From contig NC_031771.1 in NCBI RefSeq assembly GCF_001522545.3, forward strand, positions 29,035,614 to 29,099,613: a stretch of 64,000 nucleotides of DNA, given 5' to 3'. Below the pieces are notes generated by a model. The model made no database searches, had not been told where the DNA came from, and saw only the letters and a program-made list of their open reading frames with translations. Shown here in pieces: positions 12,478-24,530 of this stretch. Numbering within the stretch: the first letter of the stretch is position 1; the number at the start of each line of letters is the position of its first letter. The position numbers and the translations under genes are program-made. Origin of the DNA: Parus major. Its lineage: Eukaryota; Chordata; Aves; Passeriformes; Paridae.

Positions 12478-13003
12478 AAGGACTTCATCCTGTGGCAGAG
12501 TGAATTCCATTCACATTCCAGCAGTTTGCAGAGACCTGTTGCCTGTAGGATGGAGTGACACTGGAGAAGTTCTTGGAGAACTGACTACTTTGGGAGGGAC
12601 CCCACAGTGCAGCAGGGGAAGGACTCCTTTTCCTGAGCAGCGGCAGAAACAATGCGTGATGAACTGACTGCAACCCCCCATACCCTGCTTCCTGCAATCT
12701 CTGGGGGGAAAGAGGTACAGGAGGGAAGGAGAAAGAGGTAGGGGGAGTGTTTTTAAGATTTATTTTACTTCTCATTATCCTGCTCTGATTTAGTTAGTAA
12801 TAAATCCAGTTAATATCTCCAATTTAATATCTCCAATTTGAATCTGTTTTGCCTTTGACAGTATTTGCTGAGTGATATCTCCCGGACCTTATCTAAGCTC
12901 CTGAATCTTTGTTATATTTTCTCCCCTCTGCCCAGCTGAGAAGTGGAGTAATAAAGCAGCTTTGGTGAGTGTCTGGAATCCAGCCAGGAACAACCCACTC
13001 AAA
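12478..13003 (+). mobile_element. Avian ERV-type LTR, plus strand, probably solo
   Basis: This 0.5-kb block is distinct in composition from its surroundings. It runs from CTTCATCCTGTGGCAGAG through GTGATGAACTGACTGCAACC to CATCCAGCCAGG-like sequence and ends CAACCCACTCA. Poly(A) signals AATAAA lie at 12799-12804 and 12950-12955. Its layout matches an abundant bird LTR whose copies end in a CCAGCCAGGGTCAACCCACC-like block. One possible boundary pair is TG at 12491 and CA at 13001, but no target-site duplication is visible. It contains an internal 14-bp tandem duplication (AATATCTCCAATTT, about 12813-12840). No gag, pol or env remnants adjoin it. Confidence 0.68.
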
Positions 13004-16000
13004 TGTAAATGACATTTTGGGAAGTCAAAGTCACAGGCACCCTGTATTACCAAACCTGCGTGTGTGACTTATGGAAATGGATTTGATTGGTGTGCAAGCT
13101 AATAAAATAAGTCACTCGATTACTGATGATCATGAGTGAAGATATGGAAGAATGAAGATACAGAAGAGTGAAGATGTCAAGTAATGCATAATTAAAATGA
13201 CTGATTCATGATCAAGGCACTATTTTCACTTCCTGCACTGAGGAATCCTTCCCCAGGTATTATTGATTCTTGGCTCAGGCTTTGATTTCTTTGTACAGCT
13301 CTGTTGCTCTAATATCTACAAAGGCAAGTGCTGCCATACCAAGACAAAACATTTTGTATGGGGTCAAAGGGTGTCACATCAACAGGAAAATCTTTGTTGC
13401 TATTACAGTGCCCATAGACAATTTTACTGTCTCTAATAACTCTATGGAAAAAACCTGGGTCTGCAGTAGGTCAGCCTACACATAGTGGTGATATAAAACC
13501 AATTAATTATCCTGCAAAGATGAAAACAAATGAGGAAGAAGAGTGAAAGCATACACAAACACAAGCATAAATCAAACTTTGTCTTTTTGCACATTGATGC
13601 ATATGTTTTTGTGAGGGCTGAAGTCACAAAATACTCTGTTGTGATTAATATTGTGCTCCAGTGAATTAGGAATAATTTCTGCAGTAAGGCCAGGGGGCCT
13701 GTGGATGACCCTTCTGCAAAGGTGAGCTGAACTCACAGAGCTACTAATTGCACTCCTGAGGAATTGGGGGATTGGTGGAGGGCTGCTGTGCCTTTCAAGT
13801 TCTAAGAGTCCACCTCTTGAGAACCTAAAGGTATTTTGTTGCCTGTAGATTTCTATAAAATAAAAAAGTTTTTTTCTCTAGGGTAATGCCAGATTAATTC
13901 CAGAAGCACAAAACTAAAAAGGTGAGCAGTTATTTTCACAAGGGCTAGAAAAGAAATGACAGTCTTCTGAAAAATCCAGGAACATCAAATTACAATTAGT
14001 AAATAAATACAGGTGTGACTTATCTTGTTGGCTGATAAGTATCTACTTTCTTATTTGGGTGCTGCTGGCCTGTTTGAGGGCTGTCTTGCTGCTGTGATGA
14101 TTTAATTCTTTTATGGAAAGGTTTGAGTGTCCTTTCTTTTCTTTTAATGTCATGCATGACTTGCTGTATGGCTGACCAAAAAGAAGATATCTGGTGAGAC
14201 TGAGGATATGAGAACTTGGGCCTTAGTAATGTGTTTTGTACACAGTGTAACTTTGAAAATGACAGTTTATAAAATAACAGATTATTTTTTGGTCTATGAT
14301 TTGTGGGATATTTCCAAGTAGAAAAACACACTAGAGACAGTTTTTTTGAATACAGATAGTATTATTGACTACTGTGCAAGAAAAACACCTGGTGGTCTGT
14401 GATTCCCACTGTGGCATTTCCTGCCAGCTTGCCAGAAGTTACATCACACTTTACAAAATATGCATTTTTCTTCTTATAAAGCAGACTTCATGGGAATGCA
14501 TTTACTATTTTTTAAATCCTTTAATAGCAGATATAGCTAGTCAAGGATAAAAGAATCTTATAAATATGTGATAGTTTGTTTTATTCATTCACAATTGCAT
14601 CTTACAAGATACAATGTGTATTCCAGGGGCTTTGGAGATATTTTGTCTGCTGACTCTTTATGCAATCAGAACAATTTAAATAAGTAGAGCAAATTCCTAC
14701 TTAATTATATTTCTGAAAGTATTTAAAAAAATCTAGTTATGACTAACAGGCTGAACATATTTTGCAAATGTTTTATTTTTTTTTTTTTTTCTGAAATGAT
14801 TGTGAAGTACTTAATTAGGTGTAATGTATACCAACAGGCAAGCTATAGCTGCTGAATGGTAAATAATTTCTCATTTTTAGTTACACTTTTGGCATTTAAC
14901 TGACCTTTCAAAAAAGAAACAGTGCATGCATAAATGTACTTAAGGTATACTTGAAGTAATGATTTTTCTCAGCCTTGGTTGAATTTAAAGATATAAAGTC
15001 AAATTTTTGTTTCCTTTTATGATTTTTTTAGTTAATGGTACTGTTTGGGTAGTTTTTCCCCTTTTTTTTTTCCCCTCCCCCCTTTTTTTTCCCCTCCCCC
15101 CCCATTATTAATTTGTTCAAAACTTACAATGATGAGAGAAGAATGATTTGTAAGAAAAGCCATGTGCCATTCTTGGAAGTTATATCCGCTTCCTGGGTGT
15201 GTCTGGGCATTTCTTTGAACTCTGGGCAGGCACACTGATTGTGAAATTCATGTTTATACAAAAATAATGAGGTCTGGATTAATATAACAATCATCTTGTC
15301 TGGAAATCAGTTACTATAGCTGGAGTTTGGGGAGAAAACATGCTCATATTGATAGCTGAGCTGTCCAAGTACATTTTGCACCTACATGTTTGTGGGGAGG
15401 CAGTGTTGTGTATCCCACTTTTGGAAGTTATCCACTTAAGACTTCTGTCTGCTTTATGTCTCTCTCTGAATGCTTTATGGTTCTTTACTCTTAGTGTCAT
15501 GCAAAATTTTCACCCTTCTAGGGGGAAAATAATTTAGCATCTCTGACCATTGCTCCATTCTAGTCAAAGATTTCAATAAACGCCTTCTGATTCTTAGCCT
15601 AGAGCTCTTGAATCTTGTCTCTTCCTACAGTCTTTTGTCTACCTATCCCCAGTATTATCATTCCAGAGAGGTTTTTAATTCTCTGTGAATTTCATCTACA
15701 AAACTAGTTCAAACCACTCTTTACTGTCAGTGAGGTTTCTGTTTCCGCTACTCCCTTTCTTTGTCTATCTACAGTGTAAACCTTATTTGAAATATGAACT
15801 ACTGAAGTTAGAAAACAATCAGGCTGTATTACATTTGCCTAGTATAAAATGAAAAGAGAAGCAGAAATGCTGAACTTTTCTGCTGTTGAAGAAAACAGAG
15901 ACAGAAAACATGAGATAATGGGAATGATCGTGTTAAATTGGTTGCAATGTTAATTCCATTATTGCAATTTACAGCTAATTTTCTGGTGCTACTTTCTCCT

Positions 16001-17085
16001 TTTTTTCTGTTTGGTATCTGGAACTGGGAAATATTTCAGTAAAATATTTCAAAATTTTCCATTTTACATAAAACAGACTTTTTAGTAGTATATTTGAGCT
16101 TATCAGACAATTCACATGCAAATATACATCATCTAAATGTGCATGTTTTTGTTGCCATGTTTTTAAAATTTTATGCTCTGTTTACCTGAGGACTTGAGTA
16201 GAAATATAGTTTTTTGTTTTATTTTTTGTTAGTTATCTTTTACAGCCACTTTTATTTTGAAGGTTTTATGTTTACAAATTTTTCAAATACTCTTTTGAAT
16301 ACATTTTCCAAAACAGTGTTCCAGATTACAAGCAATTTGGTGAAGTGTTTACAACATTTAACAGTTATCTCCAGTAAAAGTGAAGGAACCTGATGTTAAT
16401 GCTGTCTAGTTACATCCCTTATGCAGAAATGGTGAAAGATCTGGTTTTCTGTAGGTCATAGCAAGATTTATGTAATTTTGATTTTTTTCTAGTGCACACT
16501 ACGTAAGAATTTCTTGGAGAAGCCCCAGTTTCTCTCAGTCTGTGTGCATGAAAGAGAGGACTAGTCTAATTCCCCTGTCTGACTGAATTAGCCTGTAATT
16601 TTTCTATGCAAAAAGTAAACCCTTTGATGGGGCTTATTGATCCAGACATGTTTCATAGGAGTCTATAGTTCTTGTCTCTCATTTAGACCAAGAGTTTGAG
16701 TTTCATGGTCTGAAAGTACACTGAGCATCTGTAGCACATTATTGTGGCTCATCCTGGTGTGGTCAAGAATATCTTGGAGTCATGGGGTGTTTATTTCTGG
16801 CACAAGATTTTGCTATCTTTTCTTCTGAAGAGCTTCTATTTTTAAAATTGTCATTTGCTTGGAAAATTTCCTGATCAGGCCCAATCTTGTGTCATTTAGA
16901 AAGTATTAAAAATTCTTTGACTGAAAACCAAAAAAAGTTTGTTGCATACTGTTGTAAGAGAAATGAACTTGGCAGTAATATTGGGACTAAAGATTTAAAC
17001 TTGTTATCAGTATATAATGGTTAATTACTTCTAAAAGTTTCATCCTTTTTATTTACTTCGATGTATGTTTCATTCCTACTTGCAG
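13004..17085. other. Mostly AT-rich non-coding stretch
   Basis: No confident gene is found. 13685-13721 has an acceptor (TTTCTGCAG) and a strong donor (GTGAGC) around 37 nt, and 13883-13920 has a strong acceptor (TTTTTTTCTCTAG) and donor (GTGAGC) but no fully open frame. The 103-codon minus frame at 14020-14331 is rich in K and Q and has no identifiable family. The main structural feature is the pyrimidine tract at 15053-15103. Confidence 0.4.
15053..15103. repeat. 51-bp homopyrimidine tract
   Basis: The plus strand is pure T/C from 15053 to 15103, made of alternating T and C runs: a T10 block, CCCCTCCCCCC, a T8 block, then CCCCTCCCCCCCC. The two T-run plus C-run units form an imperfect tandem pair. 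Such tracts can adopt triplex (H-DNA) structures in vitro. No function is implied here. Confidence 0.85.
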
Positions 17086-17157
17086 AAATTGATATTCCAG
17101 AGGAAATTGGCTACCACCAGCATGAAACTATCTAAAGAAAAAGCCACATCCGCTGAG
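17086..17157 (+). CDS. Candidate exon, 72 nt
   Basis: An acceptor (TTTCATTCCTACTTGCAG) and an excellent donor (GCTGAG/GTAAGA) bracket exactly 72 nt. The phase 0 to phase 0 frame is open, reading KLIFQRKLATTSMKLSKEKA and a few more residues. It contains an ATG at about 17122 with A at position -3, so the segment could also be a 5' exon carrying the start codon. The phase-1 frame is open for 16 codons and then stops. The phases do not fit between 7769-7874 (exit 1) and 28246 (entry 1), so it is either an alternative exon, part of another transcript, or chance. The product is not recognised. Confidence 0.25.
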
Positions 17158-18194
17158 GTAAGACAATCAGCTAAGATACATCATTTTTTAAAATAGATTT
17201 TTGCACCAATTATAGAAAGGGCAACCTCTGATGGGACTCTTGAACAGCTCATAACCTCTCTCTCTCTCCTGACAATGAGAAAGAGAGGAAGATGCTCATT
17301 CAGCAGGCTAGAAATGTTTTTCAAAGAGATTAAAATAGATGTGGCTAACCTTCCCACATATACCCATTATCAAAGACCTAACATTTTGACACTAGTAGTA
17401 TTTAAATGCTGGTCTGGTTTGTTTTTCTCTAGGTGAAGTTTAAGAGGGTGTTCCACATGGTTTGTTTTAAAATATATTTTACGTGTGAGGCTTAGTTGCA
17501 TATTTCATTCCTATAAACTGTGCTCTAAAACTATAAAACATACTGCTGCTTGAATAAAACTGTTATTTTTCTGTGTAGGCATTTTTTGAAGCTATTGTCT
17601 TTGTGTAATGATGCAAATTTATGAATTATACTGACTTGTTAAAAAGATATCAATTTGCTTATGTGGCTGCAATCATTATTGGTATTTTTCTCTTTTTTGG
17701 AGTGTGATGCAAGACCAAAACTATCCGTTTCACTGTTGTATGGCAAGGTACAGGGATGCTCCAATGAAGCATTTGTTTTTCTATATAGATTCTATGAAAT
17801 GAAAAATTCTGCCTGAATGTAAAACTTCATAATTGAGATTCTATAAGATATTTCAGAAGTAATTTTAAGTGTTGTGACTAAGACCGTTTATAATATTAAA
17901 AAATCATCAAAACAGGAAGCCATTTGTCTTGCTCTAAAATGGAAATTCTGCAAATGGCTGGGAGAGGAGTTCTAACCTCTGTCTAAAAGAAAGCAGAGTA
18001 AGATTTTTCTGAACTTTCTTATAACTTTGTTTAAAGCGTAGCTGTGCCTACAAAACCGTATTCAAAACACAGAGGATGAACACAGCTATAAGTGTATTTT
18101 TTAATGTCAGTCTAGATTTCTTAAGATTTAGATCTAGGTTGTTTAATAGATAACAATTTATTTGTTCTAAATAACAATTTAACTGCGGATGGGA
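17158..18194. other. AT-rich non-coding stretch
   Basis: Nothing is recognised. A short AG/CT-rich run (about 17257-17287) precedes more AT-rich sequence. The left part of the LTR below may extend into the end of this interval. Confidence 0.45.
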
Positions 18195-18361
18195 AATGGT
18201 GAAAAAAATCCTTGTTTTGATTGGCTTCCATGCATGGCTACTGATTTACCTATTAAATTGTCTTTATCTCAACCCATGAAATTTCTCTTCCAGTTCTGTC
18301 CCCTATCCCACCAATGGAGAGAGAACAGTGACTGGTTGCCAGCTGGGGTTAAGCCATGACA
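18195..18361 (+). mobile_element. Avian ERV-type LTR 3' end fragment
   Basis: The sequence TTATCTCAACCCATGAAATT, followed by a pyrimidine-rich block, CCCTATCCCACC and GTTGCCAGCTGGGGTTAAGC and ending CATGACA, matches the R/U5 end of a widespread bird LTR family. An ATTAAA (about 18252-18257) sits where the poly(A) signal belongs. This appears to be the same broad family as the minus-strand fragment at 11975-12230, though better preserved at its 3' end. The 5' part of the LTR is missing or too decayed to see. Confidence 0.65.
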
Positions 18362-19820
18362 CCATCTGAAAGTGATATGTGCAGAATAAACTATCTTGAA
18401 AGGTTTAGAAAAAATGATAACAGGAGAATGAACTATACGTAAAACTAATCCTAGTATTATTATTTATATCTTTAGTTGTTTTCCACAAGGTTATGTTTCC
18501 TCAGCTCTTTTCTACATTAAAAACAAGACAAACACCAAGATGGAAGCCAAGCTAAATCCAAGGATTTAAAGCCAAGCTAAAAAAGGACATTGTTAAATAT
18601 ATTTGCTTTCAATTTCTCTGAAAGCGGGGGGAGTCCCTCCCCTCTAAGGTCACTTATTTTTTGCCTTAAGCCTTCATTTAGGAAGAATTTGTAATAACTA
18701 TTTCATATTTGAAATCAAGTTAATTTCGGAGGTCAAGAGGGAAACAGTCCTCATGCACTGGCTGAAAAATTTTCTCCCAAACTGTTATTCTGATGTTCTC
18801 TGTACTGAAGCTGTGCTTTTATGCTCCTGTGGGCTAGACCTTAAAAATCTTTTTTGAAAGCCCTGAAGTCTTATGTCTGTATTAGCCTTATCAGTGAACT
18901 ATTTAAATAACAACATTCAGAGTATCTCTCCTAATAAATAGTGTAGGCAGAAACAGCTCTGCTAAAAATCCACCTTTGGGCTCTAAGCAGATAGCGAGAA
19001 GCAATCAGAGCACAAGAGGATAAGCTTAGTCATCATTGCCCCTTTTGTCAGTGGTTGCCCTGCAGTCTTTATCTACCATAACTGAACCTGTAGACCCTAG
19101 GAATTATTGTGATTAACTTTTGGTCCTAAAGACCGTGGGTTAACCATCCCCTTCAGCAGCCAGAGATATCCAGCAAAGGCATGTGTAATGAGGGTTGCAA
19201 AGGGAAGATGTATACCCAGGGCTTTCAACAGCTGCATCAGCTCAGATGGAGGGTTAGCAGGCTCCAGTTTGAGTTACTGGCTCCCAATCACATCTTAAAA
19301 TTGCCTTTTCTAAGCACTTAGATTTAGTACATGACAGTACAGCCCTGCTAGGGTGTTAGCACGCCATAACACATGAGCAGAAGTAAATGAACTTGTCACA
19401 CATAGCCTATACCACCACCACAAAATGTGGCTGCATTTTTGTCTTAGTATGAAATTCAGGTTGCCACAATGAAAAGGTAGTGTCTACCTAGGTGACCAGC
19501 CTGCAAATCTTACCATAGATTGTACAGTTTTGCAAGTTTTCTTCATTTCTCTGCATCCCAACTGTCTAGTTTGTTGAAATTAGAACAAAATAAGGACAAG
19601 TAACCTTCTAGATCCTTATCTTTCTGTTTTTTATTTTTATTCTTTTTTTTTTTATTAGTTAAGTAATATTAGGGAGATATACAGGGGAATGTGGAGGCAG
19701 TTGCGTGAAAAATTTATGTGATTAATTTATATTTTTTGGGTTTTTTTAAAATATTTTTGTTTCCCAGCTGCACATCTATTTCACTTTAAGTGCCTGTGCT
19801 TTCAGACTTCCAATAAATTC
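18362..19820. other. Non-coding stretch
   Basis: No gene or repeat family is recognised. It is moderately less AT-rich around 18960-19260. Poly-T runs occur near 19640-19750. Confidence 0.45.
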
Positions 19821-20022
19821 AACAGTTTTCTTTACGTATATAAATATATCTCAGAATGGCAGAGCAATTAATTTATATGGTGGGTAAGTGACTTGACAGA
19901 AAGTTGCCTAATGGTAAGGAGAACAGTTTTCTTTATGTATATAAATATACCTTAGAATGGCAGAGCAATTAATTTATATAGTGGGTAAGTGATTTGACAG
20001 AAAGTTGCCTAATGGTAAGGAG
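19821..20022. repeat. Tandem duplication, two 101-bp units
   Basis: Unit 1 (19821-19921) and unit 2 (19922-20022) both run from AACAGTTTTCTTTAYGTATA to TTGCCTAATGGTAAGGAG and differ at only about five or six positions, mostly C/T or G/A transitions. The next four bases (AACA) begin what would be a third unit. The near-identity indicates a fairly recent local duplication. No open frame spans it. Confidence 0.93.
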
Positions 20023-23000
20023 AACATAAACCACTGGATAAAAGCAAAACAACAAAGTTAAAGCATTCAGTTGTTAAATGTAATTATTGTCCTGAAATCT
20101 CAGAATACTGCTCTGCTTATGGAATAGGGCTGTTATAACATCCCTTGTCCTCTCTAAGTCCAAGCTGCTTTAATTTTTTCATATGAAATCCTGTATTATA
20201 TCTGTCTGCAGTCTCATTCTACACATGATAAAAAAAAATGTATAGTTTTTATAATGAGTCTTTCTCTGACTCTACATCTTTATTTTGTTATTTGGGCTTT
20301 GATGTTCCTATGTGAGCAAAACTCAAAGCAGACTCCTCAGGAAATGATGCCTTAAGTTATAAAGAAATTTAATATAAAAGTTTTTCTACTTTTCTAAAAG
20401 TTAAATTTTTTCTATTCACTAATTACATGTAGCTGCCTTGTGGCTAGTCAGAACAAGATAAAATTGCTGGGCAAAGGTCCTATCATACTGAGTGATGAAA
20501 ATGTACTTGAGGTTGTCACTGTATATCTACTTATCCTTTATGAATACCACGATGAACTTTAAATTCAAGTTCTAATAAAGTAGTAGCCAAAAATAAGTGA
20601 GGAAGGACAACAAAGTGGAGAAGAAGGCAAACCCCCAACTTTCATTAACACTATTCAAGAGGTGTTTTAATTTGAAATGGCAGGTTGGCAGTCTGTAGTT
20701 CATTGCTGACATGCAGATTTGCTAGTGTTTTAAAAATAGGCATGTTTTGATAATGTTGATTCTGCCTAAATCTCAGTCTGGTTTGTTTGTAGCACTGAGT
20801 AAATTCATTATTTACTGTTAAAAACCATGTAGACTGACAGTTATTTTTATCCAAGAAAACTGCATCAGAGAAAGTGAGTGTTGCCCTTGCCATCTGACTT
20901 TTTAAATCCTGGAAAGTAAGAGCTACAAGCAAAATCCAGGAGTTTTTTAATGGCCCAAGGGGATAGTAGGTGTAACCTGAATTGTAGGGCATTGTAAGAG
21001 AGGAGAATTGAAACTGAAGGTTGGCAATGGTGTTTTGTGGCACTGTCTGTTGACAGATGCTTTAGGGCAGAAGAAGGGGGTAATTGATCTAAAGGTCAGC
21101 CTGAAATAGCGATGTCTGTGTTCTTCTAACACTTGCTTGTACAAGATTTGTTATTTTCCTTCTCCTGAAAATCTAGCCTCCTAGCAGATGTCAATACCCA
21201 ACATAGATATAGTTAAGAATATATATTTAATAACTATCAATTTAAATATAAATCCAAATAAGTCTTGATTCAAATATTTCTTTGCATAGGATATGTATTA
21301 AAACTATCAGAGATATGTATGTACAATATTCAAAGGACAAATGTTATTTTATTTACCTGAATTAATTAGAAGACAATAGAATTTGTGTAATAAGTTCCTA
21401 TAACAAATGTATGTATTATTTTATTGTTGATACATGATTATTTATGTGACAATATATTGGCTTTATAGTTCTTGGTACAGTGATACATGAAGACTTTTAC
21501 CTCTGCCTCCTGCTGTGATCTTAGATTAGAAGCAAGAGGAGAATGAAGCATACATGAAGGTACCTTTTGGGACAGGTTTCAATAAAATTGAATTGATGCT
21601 ATTTGCTGTAAAAGCTGATAAAAGAGGGATGAACACAATTTATGATTTTTTTAGTTCATAACCTGAGGACTGAAAGACCGATTTCATACAAAAAAGAAGT
21701 AAAAAGAAAATGAAATTATTTTGAGGTATTATATGTAGAAATTTGCCTCAAAATAATTGATACCAGTTTTAAAAGCTCTGAGAAAAAGATAAAGACTGAA
21801 GGATCATAGTCTTTCTGGCTCAAAATCAATGCATTTCTTTTGAGTTTTTGTTTTTGATTTTGTCAGAAGGGCACTGATAGGTGGTACATAGTTAGCTTTT
21901 CGTTCAGCCTGTGGGCAGCTGCGAGTTTACTCCTTCCTTCTTTCAGTCTCTACAGTAAATACACATCTATTTCTTAATTGCATCTTCCCTGGGGCAGCAC
22001 TTGAATTATATGGAAGATGCAGAATTTCTAAGCTCCAGAGCTTCATGGAATGTCTGCTTTGTATTTTCCTGCTCTACCCACATTAGTATTGGATCTGTGT
22101 TCTGGGATGTACAAAAACTCATGACTTGTTTCTACATCGAATTTACATATTTTGTTTTAGGAATGCAACTTCCTGGAAGTTGTTTTTTTTTTTTTTAAAA
22201 ATAAAAATTCACCTGGAAAGAAAGATTTCCAAAAGGATATATGGAAGTATTCAGGGAAATCAGTATTTTTGTTGTTAATCTTGGTGAGTTAAATTGGCTC
22301 ATCATTGATGAAGGAAAGTAAGTAACATATGATCCATTAGTAAGAACATTTAAAGCTTGTAGAATCACACCTGTTCTTTATTTACTCCATTTATTTTTAC
22401 AATCTCTTAAATGCATGTTACTCTGACTACCTCTGAATAACATTCTCCCAGCTGAGAGTATGGATATCAAAGGTTATGGATATATCAGTGACAGCAGCAC
22501 CACCATTTTTACCTCAGTTTCTCTCTTCTTCCTTCATCACTGGATAGAAATGTTTCTTGCTTAAATCTTTGACCATACTTTATACCTCAGTGCAGATGAG
22601 AAGAGAGAATTTTGCTAGGTCATATGAACTTATATGTTTTGTCAAAACAGTGGTTTTGTCCTTCTACCTAGTAAAAATACATAGTGAAATTTTGGTGATG
22701 GTGGTATGAGCAGCAGTTATGTATCCTCGAGCCTAGTACTCTCATATTGTTTTAATGTCACTAAGGTTAGATGTTTTTCTTTTGTCATCAGGGTTTTTTT
22801 TCTAGTTAGTGGCTTTAAAACTGTTTGTATTAAAGTGCAAGAAAAAATATTATTAATCAAAATGCTTTCTCATATTAAGTACCTTTGAAACTCAAGCAAT
22901 GCTTTTATTTGCCCCAAAATCTGTAACCTGAATAACAGTGAAGAAGAAAGTAGGTCGTACTGTACACTCTTATTGATTCCTTAGCAGGTGTATTTTGTGC

Positions 23001-23889
23001 CTCATTAATGTGAGTACATGTTGTCATCTCCTGCTATTTCTAATTATATGTGACAGATCACAACATCCTTTCAGTGCAAATGAAGCTGATGAAGAATATC
23101 TTTGGATGCTGAATCTGGGAACACACATCTAATTCAATTTTTTTTAAAATGAGTCAATAGATTAAATCACTGTTCTGAGGTGAGCTGAGTGACAGACATT
23201 CAAGCAGGGGTAAGAGAAAGATGTGCCTGTGGAGTCTGTGGGCTGCACAAGCCTTTCTTCCACAGGCTATCATGGGAGAAATGAATTACATTTATAGAAA
23301 TATTGTGAATGACTGTCGTTCAGCTCTCAACAAACAGCAGTATATTATTCCATGAGGAACAATAGCAACTCAGGTACTAAAGTGGTTTTAAAAAAAATGC
23401 TCCATCAAAAAAAAGGACTGAATTTCAATGTCCCTCAGCAAAAGCAGATTTTTACGCTTACTTTTCTCTGAGAAAGAGATCCCACTGTTGTAGGAAAAAA
23501 GAGACATGTGCAGGTGACCCTGTCTGCTGGGACAAGTAATCTGTTTGCAGTCTCTTGTATCTGTGTCAGCCTCTTTGTACCCACTTGTCCTCTGGCTGGG
23601 CATTTGCTGTGCTGTGTGGTGCACCATGGCCCTGCTGTAGTGTTCAGAAGCAGCCTTAGCTCAGCTGATGTGTTGGTTTCATTGCTCACACTCACCTTTT
23701 TTCTTGGTCTGGCAAATGAGCAAGTCCAGTGCAGTTGTCCTGCCAACATCACACATAGGATATGACTTTAAATTAAGATTGATGAGAGGATTGGTGGAAT
23801 TTCCCTTCATTTTTTTTTCTTGTTACACATTCCAGTATTTTTACTGGGACAAAAAACCCCTTTTCATTGTGAATATAACCTGATGATGC
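20023..23889. other. AT-rich non-coding stretch
   Basis: No gene can be assigned. A 130-codon minus-strand frame (20651-21043) is the only long one and is discussed as a finding. Poly-T/poly-A runs occur at about 22183-22200 and 23385-23395. Confidence 0.4.
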
Positions 23890-24530
23890 CAATGGACCAG
23901 GTCAGTTTTGGTAGTTAAAGCAGCAGCTGCTTTATTTCTATATGTTGTGCAAATTTGGGCCTAAGGCTGTTACCAAACTGAGGTTCCACTTGAGCTTTAA
24001 TTTCCCTGCAGCAGAGGTAGATGTTGTGTCCTGTAAATGTGGTGAGCTGGCAGCAGAAACAGGTGGCCTTGTTACCTGTTACTCAGGATCTGGGATGCCA
24101 AAAGGCCTGTCCTTCCTCATTGCCCATTGCCATCTCAGCTCCTGGAGAAAGGGCAACTTGAACAGTCTCAGCTGCTGAGATTGTTGCTGAGTGGTGTCAG
24201 CCTTACACATCAACTAAAGCTGACTAAACAAAAAGGGTTTCTACTAAAGCTCTTCTGCTTAAACCAAGGGGAACTAGTAGTATCCAAGTCCATCACCTCC
24301 ATACACTCCAGTATTTTACTCAGAGTGTGTGAGCAGCAATTTTGAGTATGGTGTTTGATGAGGGCAATTTCCCACACTTAGCTATCAATCTGGAGACCCT
24401 TTTTTCCCCTTCTTTTCCGATGTTTGTGGTGATATCCAGGTCTGAATATTTAGCTGAAGGTGTGTCTCTAAGTCCTTTGCTGGTCTTTAGAGCAAGACTT
24501 ATGTTCCAATTAGGTTCTTTTGCAACCAAA
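23890..24530. other. Less AT-rich block, possible old repeat
   Basis: This roughly 640-bp block has higher GC than its flanks. On the minus strand it shows AATAAAGCAGCTGCTGC-like sequence (complement of about 23920-23937), an arrangement seen near LTR poly(A) sites. A 69-codon minus frame (24320-24529) has protein-like composition. No family is recognised, so I leave it unassigned. Confidence 0.25.

Noticed and set aside
13883..13920. Strong acceptor and donor around a 38-nt segment
   Set aside because: All three frames contain a stop before the donor. It could only be a non-coding exon, with no further support.
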